Of a stretch of DNA of 64,000 bases, positions 45,346-55,489 are shown piece after piece. The notes below the pieces were generated by a model that saw only the letters and a program-made list of their open reading frames with translations, was not told where the DNA came from and did not search any database. The first letter of the stretch is position 1; each line of letters begins with the position of its first letter. The stretch is from Acidobacteriaceae bacterium. Its GTDB lineage: Bacteria > Acidobacteriota > Terriglobia > Terriglobales > Acidobacteriaceae. The position numbers and the translations under genes are program-made. The stretch covers positions 124,001 to 188,000 of the forward strand of contig JAOAPN010000005.1 of the NCBI GenBank assembly GCA_025462885.1. The letters run 5' to 3'.

Positions 45346-45526
45346 GCAGCTTCGAGTCAGCTCTTGTGGGCGCTTGAGCAGTTGCAGTCTTACTGATGAG
45401 AAGCGCCGCAAGTACCGCACAACTGACTGACACAATTCATGTATCCACTCCTGAAACTTCGGGCACTATTGTCTTGTCAAGGCGCGGGTGCACTTGCTCC
45501 CACATCTAGCGGATGGCGCTGCTGCG

Positions 45527-46921
45527 TCACTCCTTCTTGGCCACCGGAGCTACAGCGGAAGCTTCATCTTTCGTCCGGATTGGCCTAATTGAGGATGCGG
45601 GCTCTGATATAGAGATAGCAACGATTGTATCGACCGCGCTTGGATTGTCCGTCAGAGAAACATCAACGCCAGCCACCGTTTGAGCACAGTTCACCTTCCC
45701 GCCTGTAAGCACCGAGCAGCCTGTAATCTGAGCAGAAAGAGCAGGCAACTTCAGTATTTTGTTCGGAGCATTCAAGATGTGAAGATAGATTGTCCGGTCA
45801 TGATATGTAGAAACACCGAAATCGCCGGGCATATATGGTCCTCCTCGAGTTGCATAGATACTCTGCCCGTAGATCTTCAGCCAGTCGCCGACCTCCTTTA
45901 GTCGTTGGGCTTGCGCAGGTTCGATCTGCCCATCCGGACGTGGGCCAACATTCAATAGTAGATTCCCGTCGTGTCCGACCGCACCAACCAGCAGCTTTAT
46001 AATTTGATCGAACGATTTTACCTCAGCGTTGGGTTGATAGCCCCAAGCACCTTCGGTGATAGTCGTACAAAGCTCCCAAGGATGACGGTTATCAAAGTCG
46101 CCCATCGCCCCATCCCCCTCGCGTGACCGAAAGTCTGCTGGAGCATCCGTGCGGTCGTTCACGAGGATCGCTGGTTGTGACTGCCTGAGGTCTGCAACTG
46201 CCTCTTCATCCTTCCATGAGAACAATCCGGTATAGTCCTGCCCCTTTGGACGCGCATGCCAACCACCTTTGAACTCAACTCCTCCAAATCCGAGCCAGTC
46301 CGCTCCCCCACCGTCAAACCACACGATGTCGAGCTTGCCGTAATGAGATGCGAGTTCATGCAGTTGCCGGTGATACTGCTCACGCAACTCGTCAGCACTT
46401 GCCTTATAGAGATCGGGAAAGAAGAAACCAGGATAGCGCCAGTCAAGCGGTGAATAGTAAAGACCGACATGCAATCCCGCTTTCCGGACAGCCGCGACAT
46501 AGTCAGCAACGAAGTCTCGGTGTGCCGCCGCCTTCATTGCTGTGAAGCTGCTCCCTGGATCATCAAACAAGGCAAAGCCATCGTGATGACGAGCCGTCAG
46601 AACGGTGTACTTCATGCCCGCATCCTTAGCCACCGCGGCCCAAGCCTCTGGATCGAAGCTTGTCGGCTTGAACTGCTGGGCCAGCTTCGCATACTCATCC
46701 ACAGGGATCTGCTCATTCCACTGAACCCACTCCCCACGTCCGGGAATCGAATAAACACCCCAGTGGAGAAAGAGTCCGAACTTCGCGTCTCGCCACCAGG
46801 CGATGCGCGAAGCGGCATCGGAATCTGAAACCATTGGGGCCCACTGCGCCCCCGCAGGGGGAACTGATAGGGGTAACAGCAACAACGAAGCGAGAAGCGT
46901 GGCACATACGGAACGTCTCAA
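45527..46921 (-). CDS. Secreted alpha-L-fucosidase (GH29)
   Basis: A 464-residue exported GH29 enzyme. Signal peptide of about 25 residues ending AGAQ. The catalytic barrel begins WWRDAKFGLFLHWGVYSIPGRG and continues through TARHHDGFALFDD and LHVGLYYSPLDW; the nucleophile is Asp203 in LDIVWFDGGG. The acid/base is not assigned. A short beta-sandwich C-terminus follows. It releases terminal fucose from glycans. It sits 77 bases behind the Oar-like TonB receptor gene on the same strand, so it may feed that uptake system. Confidence 0.93.
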   Translation of the reverse strand: MRRSVCATLLASLLLLPLSVPPAGAQWAPMVSDSDAASRIAWWRDAKFGLFLHWGVYSIPGRGEWVQWNEQIPVDEYAKLAQQFKPTSFDPEAWAAVAKDAGMKYTVLTARHHDGFALFDDPGSSFTAMKAAAHRDFVADYVAAVRKAGLHVGLYYSPLDWRYPGFFFPDLYKASADELREQYHRQLHELASHYGKLDIVWFDGGGADWLGFGGVEFKGGWHARPKGQDYTGLFSWKDEEAVADLRQSQPAILVNDRTDAPADFRSREGDGAMGDFDNRHPWELCTTITEGAWGYQPNAEVKSFDQIIKLLVGAVGHDGNLLLNVGPRPDGQIEPAQAQRLKEVGDWLKIYGQSIYATRGGPYMPGDFGVSTYHDRTIYLHILNAPNKILKLPALSAQITGCSVLTGGKVNCAQTVAGVDVSLTDNPSAVDTIVAISISEPASSIRPIRTKDEASAVAPVAKKE

Positions 46922-46998
46922 TGATCCTCCCTAAGATCGAATGAAGAAAGCAGGCCTGGGCATATTTCGCGTGATCTGTGAAACGCTTTGGATTGGTT

Positions 46999-49900
46999 TC
47001 AGAATGTAACCTTCAATGCGGCCTGAATCTGCCGCTGGTTTCCGAAGATCGAGGTAATCGTCCCAAAATTTGAGTTGCCCAGAGTTGAATTGGGATTAGA
47101 CAGATTCGGATGGTTCAACACATTGAACGCCTCTGCACGGAACTGCAGGTTCGTCCCCTCCTTGAACAGCTTAAAGTCCCGGAACAAGGAAAAATCAACG
47201 TTCTTGTACCCAGGTCCCCGCAGCGAGTTCCGGCTCACATTCCCATAATTGTAAGGTGCCGCTACCGCATACGCGGCAGTATTGAAATACTGCTGGATAG
47301 TATGCGGAGCATTCTCTGGATCCCCGACGAGGTTAGGCCGTTGTATCCCCCCATTCGCATTTGCGTTATCGAAGTTGATTGTGGGAGTAAACGGAGTTCC
47401 GCCTCTTGCAGCGACCAGCCCATTCACATGCCATCCACCTGCTAGAATCGACGCCATTCGGCCGGTCGCAAACGATTTTCCTTGCCCAAATGGTAACTCG
47501 TACACCGCAGATAAGGTGAATACAAGCGGAACATCCAACGAAGATACCGCCCGCTCGGCTCTTAGGTTGTTGCCATTTTGTATATTGCATCCCTCCCAAT
47601 AATCAACACACCCCACATCCATCGTCTTGGACCAAGTGAGGGCCCCGGTCAGAGCAAGCCCCTTGCTATACCTCCATTCATATTTGGATTGGAGTCCGTT
47701 GTAGGTTCGCCGACCGTGGCTTTCTACCGTGGAGAACTGTTGCATATTCGGATATGGAAGAACCTGGGTAGGTCCAAGCACTAGCGATTGATTACCTGGA
47801 ACGAGAAGAGGGGAACGATCGGTTACAGAGCCAACGTAGGCTATAGAAAAGACCTGATTGCTTGCGAGTTCATGCTGTAGTTCGAGATTCCATTGCATAG
47901 AGTACGCATTTTTGAGTTGTCGGTCTGGAAACAATCCGGAGCTCGGGTACGGACTCGCCGGAATAGTCGGTTGCGTGTTTCCAAAAGGATTTTGAACCGT
48001 GGCGCCGGGTGTGATGCCTGCCACGTTTGTATTTGCAGTGGTCTGACTAGAACCAGAGGGCCATGCGCCGCGTGCATTTTGAGCCGCCTGCATGGATCCA
48101 GACCAATTGTCGAAGATGATTCCGAAACCCGAGCGGATTGTGGTCTTAGGATCTGCGAGGAATGCCAGGCCGAACCGTGGAGAAACATTCTTGTAGTCGG
48201 GAGATGTTATAGAGTTAGACGGAAGGACGAAGACGCCAGCGGGGAGAACGGGTGGCGCATCGACATCGCCCTTGGGAATGTAGAACTCACCGGTGCGGTA
48301 ATCAAATCCGGAGAGGCGGTTATGCGTATCCGTCGTTGGTGAGGTGTAATCCCATCGAATTCCATAGCTCGTCGTCAAACGCTTCGTCAGCTTCCACGTA
48401 TCTTCGGCGTACACTCCTACAATTGCGGAGCGAAGATGCACTCCGGAGTTACCCAATTGACGGGAGGCCGTGACCGGCAGACCAAGCAACAGACTCGCGA
48501 AACTGTCGCCCCCAGCCCCCACGCACGCGGGTGTCACCGTCGCACAAGGATTCCACGTCGCCTGCTGGTTGAAGTTCTCGCTATTCGAGGCGTAGTAGTT
48601 ACCGACCAACAACTTGTAGTACGAGGCTCCCACTCTCAATGTATGGGCTCCTCGCTCCTTGCTGATGGAGCCTGAGACCTGGGGTACGGCCTGAGCTCCG
48701 CCACCGACGCCACTTGCGATCCCGAAGTAGCCCGAAGGCGAAATAGCAGGAACCGTGACCGCTGGAATCGCGCCAGGGTTTGGCGTAAAGCCTGCTCCAA
48801 AGCCTGCAGTGTCGAACAAACTCGCAGCATTCGGCTGAACCGCGCCGCCCGGATTGTTGGTCCAGTTCAACCCGACTGTGATCTGACTTGTCAGGGTCGG
48901 CGAGAACGTGTGGATCCAGTTCACCCCCATATTCTTGTTGTCCGACTGCCCAGGATAGGGATTGCTGGGCAACGAATCCGGGCTGTTCTGCGTCAGGTTC
49001 GATTGAAAATAATGTGCGTACAGAAGATCATTTTGTGCGATCGTGTGGTCCACCCGAATACCCCACGAGTTCTGATTGATTGTCGAGCTCTGGGTGTTCA
49101 CATAGTTGTTCTGGGTTGCCGCCGTCGGGAGTGACGATGGGAGAAAATTATTTAGTACAGCAAGCACGCCCTCATTCAGTCTGGGCTTGGGAATCACATT
49201 TCCACCGAACGCACTAATCGCATGAGTTGTCGGATTATAGGTTGCTGGATCGTAGATGACGGTTGTAGGGAGCAACGCACTGAAGTCACCACCCAACTCA
49301 GCCTGCGTGGGCAACGTCGAGATGATGCTCGCTGCTTGGATTTGGCGATACCCCTCGTAGTACCCAAAGGCAAAGAGCTTGTTCCGGACGATAGGTGCGC
49401 CCAATGTGCCGCCAAACTGATTCTGCTTATATGCTCCCTTACGAATGCCATGGAGATCATTGAACAAGTTGTTGGCGTCCAGAGCATCGTTCCTGAGGAA
49501 CTCAAATGCTGTACCGTGAAAGCTGTTCGTCCCGGCCCGTGTAGCAATATTCACCGTACCGCCAATAGCCTGTCCGACCTCAGCCTGCCCCGCATGCGTC
49601 TGTTCCTGAAACTCCTGAATGGCGTCGACTGATGGGCTTAGCGTGTAGCCATTTTCAAAAGGCGCGGAATCCACAATGCCGTTCACAAAGAACAGATTGC
49701 TCCGATTGCTTCCACCATTGATCGAGGGTAAAACTCCCCCCTGCCCAATCCGCGTATCAGCCCCGGAGTTCTGAGAGACATCAATCGGCACCGTCCCAGG
49801 AGCAAGCTGTAACAGCTGCGTAAATTGCCTGCCATTCAAGGGAAGATCCACAATCTGCTTCGCACCAACCACTGTCCCCAGTTGCACCGTCTGCGTCTCG

Positions 49901-50376
49901 AGCAGGGGAGCTCCACCCGTCACCTCGACCGTTTCAGCCACCGACCCCACTGAAAGCGAGATGGCGACGTTCGCTGCCTGGCTAATCTGCAGCTCAATGC
50001 CAGAGCGCTCAGCAACAGAAAAACCAGACTTCGAAATCTTCAAGGTGTACGTGCCAGGCTGCAGCAGGGGAATCGTAAACAGACCACTCGCGTTCGTCTG
50101 CGTCGTCCGCGTAGACCCAGTAGAAACCTGTTTCACTTCGACCGAAGCATCCGGGACAATTGCGCCCGCGGAGTCCGTGACCGCTCCCGACAACGACGCC
50201 GTATTCGCCTGTCCTATCGCAGGAATGGTAGCAACGAACAACACGATCACGGCAAGAGTGGTAAAGATGCACGCTGATGCGGCATGTACAGAGCTGCACA
50301 AAGCAGCGGCGATGTACTTCGTGTTCTGTCTAGCAATGCTGCGCATGTGAGACCTCAAAGTGTGTAGAAATGGCAA
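46999..50376 (-). CDS. Oar-like TonB-dependent receptor with carboxypeptidase-regulatory domain
   Basis: A 1125-residue outer-membrane protein. The exported N-terminus (around residues 28-54) is followed by the carboxypeptidase-regulatory sandwich (SLSGAVTDSAGAIVPDASVEV), a plug region (SVAETVEVTGGAPLLETQ, IVDLPLNGRQFTQLLQLAPG) and a barrel with very many Asn/Gly/Gln-rich strands, ending QIQAALKVTF. Acidobacterial genomes carry many of these; they take up large or complex carbohydrates and peptides. The following GH29 gene indicates a fucosylated glycan as a candidate substrate (inference). Confidence 0.9.
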   Translation of the reverse strand: MPFLHTLRSHMRSIARQNTKYIAAALCSSVHAASACIFTTLAVIVLFVATIPAIGQANTASLSGAVTDSAGAIVPDASVEVKQVSTGSTRTTQTNASGLFTIPLLQPGTYTLKISKSGFSVAERSGIELQISQAANVAISLSVGSVAETVEVTGGAPLLETQTVQLGTVVGAKQIVDLPLNGRQFTQLLQLAPGTVPIDVSQNSGADTRIGQGGVLPSINGGSNRSNLFFVNGIVDSAPFENGYTLSPSVDAIQEFQEQTHAGQAEVGQAIGGTVNIATRAGTNSFHGTAFEFLRNDALDANNLFNDLHGIRKGAYKQNQFGGTLGAPIVRNKLFAFGYYEGYRQIQAASIISTLPTQAELGGDFSALLPTTVIYDPATYNPTTHAISAFGGNVIPKPRLNEGVLAVLNNFLPSSLPTAATQNNYVNTQSSTINQNSWGIRVDHTIAQNDLLYAHYFQSNLTQNSPDSLPSNPYPGQSDNKNMGVNWIHTFSPTLTSQITVGLNWTNNPGGAVQPNAASLFDTAGFGAGFTPNPGAIPAVTVPAISPSGYFGIASGVGGGAQAVPQVSGSISKERGAHTLRVGASYYKLLVGNYYASNSENFNQQATWNPCATVTPACVGAGGDSFASLLLGLPVTASRQLGNSGVHLRSAIVGVYAEDTWKLTKRLTTSYGIRWDYTSPTTDTHNRLSGFDYRTGEFYIPKGDVDAPPVLPAGVFVLPSNSITSPDYKNVSPRFGLAFLADPKTTIRSGFGIIFDNWSGSMQAAQNARGAWPSGSSQTTANTNVAGITPGATVQNPFGNTQPTIPASPYPSSGLFPDRQLKNAYSMQWNLELQHELASNQVFSIAYVGSVTDRSPLLVPGNQSLVLGPTQVLPYPNMQQFSTVESHGRRTYNGLQSKYEWRYSKGLALTGALTWSKTMDVGCVDYWEGCNIQNGNNLRAERAVSSLDVPLVFTLSAVYELPFGQGKSFATGRMASILAGGWHVNGLVAARGGTPFTPTINFDNANANGGIQRPNLVGDPENAPHTIQQYFNTAAYAVAAPYNYGNVSRNSLRGPGYKNVDFSLFRDFKLFKEGTNLQFRAEAFNVLNHPNLSNPNSTLGNSNFGTITSIFGNQRQIQAALKVTF

Positions 50377-51014
50377 GTGACCTCAGTAAGGCCCTTCGTC
50401 CGTTTGAAGCATAGGCTTGATCTAATCCGCTGCAAGCAACGGTGAAATAGGCGTTTAAAAAGCTCAATAGCCTTACGCTCTCACCGCGACGATGGCACCG
50501 TTCATTCTTGTCATAATGCATAGGCTGAATGCGTAGGTTTTACCCACAATGTGGAACGAAAAGTTCCTTGCTCATGGCTTCTGAGCGTCCTGCTACATAT
50601 TGAAACGGCAGGATAGGAAGTGTTTTGGGGATATGAGCCGCGCAGTCCTGCGTAGGAGTACATAACGTTCCCTTTCTTGCCTTCAACCTGCGTTGCATTG
50701 CTCTCAGGGGTGTTTTATGACATCTGAGGTGTCGAGACAGATTTCCGCCAACAATTTTCAGATTTCACCAGCGACAATGCCATGATTTCTTGAGCCAGCA
50801 AAATCTACTCTTCCGGTGAAAAATCTGCATCGGATGATCAGCGTTGAAATGCTGGTCCGAAAGGGTCAGCGTAAAACTGTCAAATGGGTAGGTCTATTGC
50901 AGGCGAATGGCGTATCTCCATGCGCCACTCGTCGTGTCCGGTGCTCCCCATGTACAACGCTCCTCAACCGGCGTTAGGATCACGACTGGAGAGCCTGGGC
51001 TCCGACACGATTGA
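50377..51014. other. Long intergenic region, no gene supported
   Basis: About 640 bases between the divergent receptor and the NarL-type kinase genes. I see no credible frame or RNA-like hairpin cluster; it should hold both promoters. Confidence 0.5.
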
Positions 51015-53237
51015 TTGAGGGCGATGACAATACAGGGACGGCCTGAACAACTCGCGCCGAAGATGCCCCCGCGAAGTCGATACCTTCTTTCGGATCGACG
51101 TCATTTCTTTAAAGCAACGCCGATCTGTGTCCTTCTATGGAGTTTTTTGACCTTTTCTGCCTCTCAGGCGCAGTTTGACGAGGCGAAGACTGGGAAGCTG
51201 TATGACACAGCCTCCTCAGTGTTAGCCCTCTCTCCGCAAGATGCTAATAAAAGCCGCCCAGCCCACATACAGGGAGTCATCACCGGCTCAACCGATCTTG
51301 GTTTCACGGTGCAGGACTCCACAGCCGGAATCTGGGTTTACTGGGATCATTCCGCCGAGTTCTCTGCGGGCGACAGAGTTGAGGTACAAGGGTTCACCTC
51401 CCCGGGTCTCTTCACGCCGGCCATTAGCGCAAATTCGGTGCGTAAGCTGGGGACTGCCACGATGCCCAAACCTGAACAGGTCTCCTTTAGAGAGCTGAGT
51501 TCCGGAGACAAAGATTGCCAATACGTTTCTGTGACCGGAACGGTACGTTCGGCTGGAGTTCGGGAGTCGAGACCCCATACCTTCCGGCTCTGGCTTAAGA
51601 TCGCTATGACCGATGGTATGGTCGATGCCACTCTTCCAATGGGAAACCTCGTAGAGGGAACCAAGCTTGTTGATTCCGTTGTTCGCATCGACTCACCGGC
51701 AATGTGCCAGAAGAATCAAACTCGGCAGATTACTGCGGTCACTCTGCCCGTACAGAACATCCACCGAGTGGTCGTTCTTCGTCCGCCACCCCAGGACCTA
51801 TTCGGCCAACCGCTTACCCCCATCGCCATCTTGATGCAGTACCGCTCAGGGACCGATTACTTCCATCGCGTTCGAGTGGGCGGGACTGTGACGTACTACA
51901 AGCCTGGGGAGAGTCTTGTCATGGAGGACGGCGGGAGAGCACTGCTCGTCACAACCGCGCAGACGGATGAATTGCGAATCGGCGATCACATCGAAGTGGC
52001 CGGATTCCCTGCCCCGGAAAGGGGGGGGCCGATTCTCCAGGACGCAGTCTTTCGACGCCTATCCCATGGAGATCCTCCTCGTCCGATGTCGTTGAGCCTT
52101 TCCCAAATCGCAGCACAAGTTCCCAATCACAACATCGTCACGACGCAGGGCCATCTTGTCCGCTTTCTACAGGAGCCATCTCGTGAGGTACTGCTTCTCC
52201 AGGATGGATCGAGATTGCTGATGGCTGAGTTGGCAAGACCAATCCGGGCCTCCTTCCCCGACGCTCTCCGGGAAGGAAGTATCGTACGCGTGACAGGAAT
52301 AAGTATGCTGGAGGTCAAGGGAGCCTGGCACTTCGGCAATCCGGCCGACTTTACGGTGACTCCAAAATTGGTCATCCGTTCCTACAGAGACATTGAGATA
52401 TTGGAACCGCCGTCTTGGTGGGACACTCGGCATGTGCTCTACATCGCTGGTGTCTTTGGAGCGTTGATGTTGGCCTTTCTCGTTCTGGTCTTCTACAACT
52501 GGATGGAACGATGGAGACTTCACGCGGTTTTAGATGAACGGGAGAGGCTAGCGCACGAACTTCACGACACGCTTGCTCAGAGCTTTGCAGGCATTGGATT
52601 TCAGTTGCAGGCAATGCGTAAGGCTATTCCGGCTGACAACGGTCGTCTTCAGCAACAGCTCGAGTTGGCTGGAGCATTGGTACGCCATAGCCATAAAGAG
52701 GCTCGCCGAAGTATGGAGCCTTTGCACCTCGACGTGCATGAGGAGGTCGTTGATCTACTCGCCACGCTAGAGCAGTCTGCGTACAAGATGTTTGAAGGCG
52801 GTTCGGTGACCATCACGGGGGAAAAGAGTGGCGATGCGCGTCAACTGCCGCCCGCCATTGGCATGACACTGCTAAGAATTGGTCAAGAGGCAATCGCAAA
52901 CTCGGCACGTCACGCCGATCCGACCCATCTCCAGATCCATGTCGGATATACCAAGGGCACAGTCCGGCTGGCGGTTAAAGATGACGGAGCAGGGTTCGTA
53001 AAGAGTGGAGATTTATTGGGATTTGGTTTGCGCGGTATGCGCAGTCGAGCAGCATCCATCTCGGCGAAGTTAAAAATAGTGAGTGAAATTGGAGTCGGCA
53101 CTCGAGTCGAAGTTGAGGCCCCTACACCGCCGAACGCCATGCTGATCGATCTCTTTCAAAGACTAAGAATTTATCTCTTGGAGATTATCCCGTATGCCAA
53201 AACAAAGCAGCAACCGAGTAAAGATTCTGATCGTTGA
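51015..53237 (+). CDS. NarL-type sensor histidine kinase with OB-fold-like extracytoplasmic repeats
   Basis: A 740-residue kinase. After a signal/anchor (~33-52) the exported region (83-465) contains four related OB-like units: AHIQGVITGSTD, VSVTGTVRSAG, VRVGGTVTYYK and VTTQGHLVR, each followed by a short ligand-like loop and a GD-[RH]-[IV]-EV-G or similar strand. A membrane helix lies at 474-496. The HisKA_3 dimerisation region has His517 in AHELHDTLAQ, and the ATPase shows IGQEAIANSARHA and VKDDGAGFV. The stop overlaps the regulator gene by 44 bases. The repeated unit resembles bacterial OB/DUF5689-like domains; its ligand is unknown. Confidence 0.85.
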   Translation: MRAMTIQGRPEQLAPKMPPRSRYLLSDRRHFFKATPICVLLWSFLTFSASQAQFDEAKTGKLYDTASSVLALSPQDANKSRPAHIQGVITGSTDLGFTVQDSTAGIWVYWDHSAEFSAGDRVEVQGFTSPGLFTPAISANSVRKLGTATMPKPEQVSFRELSSGDKDCQYVSVTGTVRSAGVRESRPHTFRLWLKIAMTDGMVDATLPMGNLVEGTKLVDSVVRIDSPAMCQKNQTRQITAVTLPVQNIHRVVVLRPPPQDLFGQPLTPIAILMQYRSGTDYFHRVRVGGTVTYYKPGESLVMEDGGRALLVTTAQTDELRIGDHIEVAGFPAPERGGPILQDAVFRRLSHGDPPRPMSLSLSQIAAQVPNHNIVTTQGHLVRFLQEPSREVLLLQDGSRLLMAELARPIRASFPDALREGSIVRVTGISMLEVKGAWHFGNPADFTVTPKLVIRSYRDIEILEPPSWWDTRHVLYIAGVFGALMLAFLVLVFYNWMERWRLHAVLDERERLAHELHDTLAQSFAGIGFQLQAMRKAIPADNGRLQQQLELAGALVRHSHKEARRSMEPLHLDVHEEVVDLLATLEQSAYKMFEGGSVTITGEKSGDARQLPPAIGMTLLRIGQEAIANSARHADPTHLQIHVGYTKGTVRLAVKDDGAGFVKSGDLLGFGLRGMRSRAASISAKLKIVSEIGVGTRVEVEAPTPPNAMLIDLFQRLRIYLLEIIPYAKTKQQPSKDSDR

Positions 53238-53835
53238 TGACCATCCGGTCGTCTGTTCCGGCCTAACCAGCATGTTGAGTGCACAACAAGCTATTGAGGT
53301 GATCGGTTCAGCAGCCAGTGGAGAAGAGGCCCTTGTAATCATCGAGCGTGAGTGCCCGGATTTGATCCTGCTCGACCTTAGAATGCCTGGCATGGATGGT
53401 ATTGCTGTTCTGAATTCCCTGAAGCTGATGGAAAAGGCCCCGCGAGTTGTTGTCCTCACCAGCTTCGAGAAGGAGGAGGATATCTATCGCGCAATCCGAG
53501 CCGGCGCCCGAGGTTATCTCATGAAGGATACGACTGAATCGGAGATGGTTGCAGCCATCTCCATAGTGTTCGGGGGGAAGCGATACATTCCACGCCATAT
53601 CGCCGCTCGGCTGGCGGATCGTATGATGCGGTCGGATCTCACGGCCCGTGAGCTTCAAATATTGGAGCAGCTGGCACAAGGTTCGACCAACAAGCAGATT
53701 GCAAGCACGCTCGAGATCAGCGACAACACCGTGCGTCATCACGTCAACAGCATCATGGAAAAACTACAAGTATCAGACAGAACCGAAGCTGTCGCGACGG
53801 CTATGCGGAGCGGAGTGTTGCCGGGAACGGACTGA
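53194..53835 (+). CDS. NarL/LuxR-type response regulator
   Basis: A 213-residue regulator partnered with the kinase ahead. The receiver shows LIVDDHPVVCSGL and the phosphoacceptor Asp in LILLDLRMPGMDG. The C-terminal LuxR HTH is LTARELQILEQLAQGSTNKQ with DNTVRHHVNSIMEKLQV. It overlaps the kinase gene, so expression is coupled. Target promoters are unknown; nearby glycosidase genes are candidates. Confidence 0.93.
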   Translation: MPKQSSNRVKILIVDDHPVVCSGLTSMLSAQQAIEVIGSAASGEEALVIIERECPDLILLDLRMPGMDGIAVLNSLKLMEKAPRVVVLTSFEKEEDIYRAIRAGARGYLMKDTTESEMVAAISIVFGGKRYIPRHIAARLADRMMRSDLTARELQILEQLAQGSTNKQIASTLEISDNTVRHHVNSIMEKLQVSDRTEAVATAMRSGVLPGTD

Positions 53836-53863
53836 TCCAGGATGCTGCTCCATGCCCATATCG

Positions 53864-54940
53864 TTACTTCGCTGAAAGTATGGAAGACTTTCCACTCCTC
53901 ACATCCAGCGACCACGGTTTGGGCTCTGGAAGGATAGTGGCCCCTCCGCCGATTTCAAGTGGCATCCAAATGTATCGGCTATCCCAAAGAGCTTTCGGTT
54001 TCCATCGATCGCCGACGTAGATGACCGTGGTCGCTTTCTCTCCAATAACCTTGATGAGCATGCTTGATTGCGAGGAATAGGTCTTCGTCTCCGGTGGAGC
54101 AATGTCTTTGAATTCAGTCCAAGGTCCTTCAAGGCTTTTCGCAGTGGCGTAGACATTCGGGTTGGGAGCCCAACCCGTCAAATGAGAACCGATGAGATAG
54201 TAGAGTCCCTGGTAGTGGACAAGTGCCCCGCCTTCAAGCGGTGCGTGTACGAAGCTGGCCTCCCTCTCAACACTCATGTAGTCGTCGGACAGCTTCCCAA
54301 TGAAGAATCCCCCCGTGGGTCGGGATTTAAAAATAAGATAGGCCGCTCCGTCGTCATCAATGAATTGACCAATGTCACGACTTTCGTGATCGAGGGGTCG
54401 AAAACTCCGGACGTACGTGTAGTCACCATCCACCTGATCACTCACCGCAATCGCGACGCGTGCGAGCTTGTAACCGGGCCCATCCAGATGCATGTACATC
54501 ACGAACTTGTGACTCACCTTACTCACCTTGTTGTAAAAGACCTTTGGACGCTCAAGAATCCAATTACCCAGATGATCTGGATCACTCTGCTTGAGCACCT
54601 GATTGCGGAACTTCCAGTGAACCAAATCCTGTGAGGAATAACAGGCCACGTAGCGCTTCTTGGGATCGTTTGAAGGCGTTCGATCTTCGCCAAACCAGTA
54701 ATATGTGTCCTTCAACCTGATAATTCCACCGCCATGAGCTTCGATCGTTTGCCCTCGATCATCCACCCAAGTTTCGCCTGGGCGAATCACGTTGTTCTGT
54801 GCAGCGCATGTGTACGGAAGACAGGCGCCGCCAAGGAAGGTGAGCAGACAGAGGACAAGACTGCTCTGGCCAAGCAACCAGTCATTCGTGCCAAAGATCT
54901 GGACGGCGAAATGATGTTCTTCATACCACGTTCCTCCCAC
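53864..54940 (-). CDS. Secreted GH43-type glycosidase (exo-galactanase-like), start disturbed
   Basis: A 358-residue secreted enzyme. Motifs are AHGGGIIRLKDTYYWFGED, ILERPKVFYNK, and SRDIGQFIDDDGAAYLIF, the pattern of GH43 proteins related to galactan 1,3-beta-galactosidase. A C-terminal strand has WMPLEIGGGATILPEPKPW. The signal peptide (LVLCLLTFLGGACLPYTCAAQ) is intact, but the 25 residues before it, including the present start Met, are the antisense of a LysR fragment. The ancestral start was likely lost; TTG or other starts nearer the signal peptide may be used. Substrate: probably a galactan or similar plant/microbial glycan. Confidence 0.82.
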   Translation of the reverse strand: MGGTWYEEHHFAVQIFGTNDWLLGQSSLVLCLLTFLGGACLPYTCAAQNNVIRPGETWVDDRGQTIEAHGGGIIRLKDTYYWFGEDRTPSNDPKKRYVACYSSQDLVHWKFRNQVLKQSDPDHLGNWILERPKVFYNKVSKVSHKFVMYMHLDGPGYKLARVAIAVSDQVDGDYTYVRSFRPLDHESRDIGQFIDDDGAAYLIFKSRPTGGFFIGKLSDDYMSVEREASFVHAPLEGGALVHYQGLYYLIGSHLTGWAPNPNVYATAKSLEGPWTEFKDIAPPETKTYSSQSSMLIKVIGEKATTVIYVGDRWKPKALWDSRYIWMPLEIGGGATILPEPKPWSLDVRSGKSSILSAK

Positions 54941-55246
54941 CCTGCGTTCTACGACAGCACCATCGAGTACATCGAAAGCACAGGAGCAACACCTGTCTCT
55001 TTAAAGGAGGCCATCTCTTTCGCGCATATGATGGAAGTCGTTTCGCACAATTTCGGCATGGCACTGCTGCCGAAATCGATGTCCCGCTCCTCGCACCTAG
55101 GCGTCGTCTTTCGCCCCGTAGCAGACAAACTCCTGCAGCTAGAAACGGTGCTGTTTGCCAGAAAAGATCAGATGCATCGTGGCGTCCATGACCTCATTCA
55201 AACGGTGTTGTCTCGGATTGATCCAACGAAACTCAACTATCGGTGA
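54862..55246 (+). pseudogene. LysR regulator, C-terminal effector-domain fragment
   Basis: The frame shows LysR effector-domain text from ALAKQPVIRAKDLDG through FYDSTIEYIESTGATPVSL, HMMEVVSHNFGMALLPKS and a final LSRIDPTKLNYR. The N-terminal DNA-binding half is missing; the fragment begins exactly where the antisense GH43 signal peptide begins. A deletion or insertion joined the two genes at about 54862. Confidence 0.78.
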
Positions 55247-55489
55247 TGCAAAATGCGGGATGCCGCGCCAAGCTGCATCTCGCATGTAGTTTTGTCGTTC
55301 AATGGAAATCATGCACTGGAGGAGGGACGGCAAGCCAGTTTGTCCTATCTCAACTGGCACAAGAAATGCCGAGGCCGATCACATTGATCATAGTTGCATC
55401 GTGGGCAACGCTATAGCACGTCTGCATCGCCAATCGACTATAATTAAAATTAATCGTTTGACTTCCTTTATTTCTAAGAGAATCTAGTT

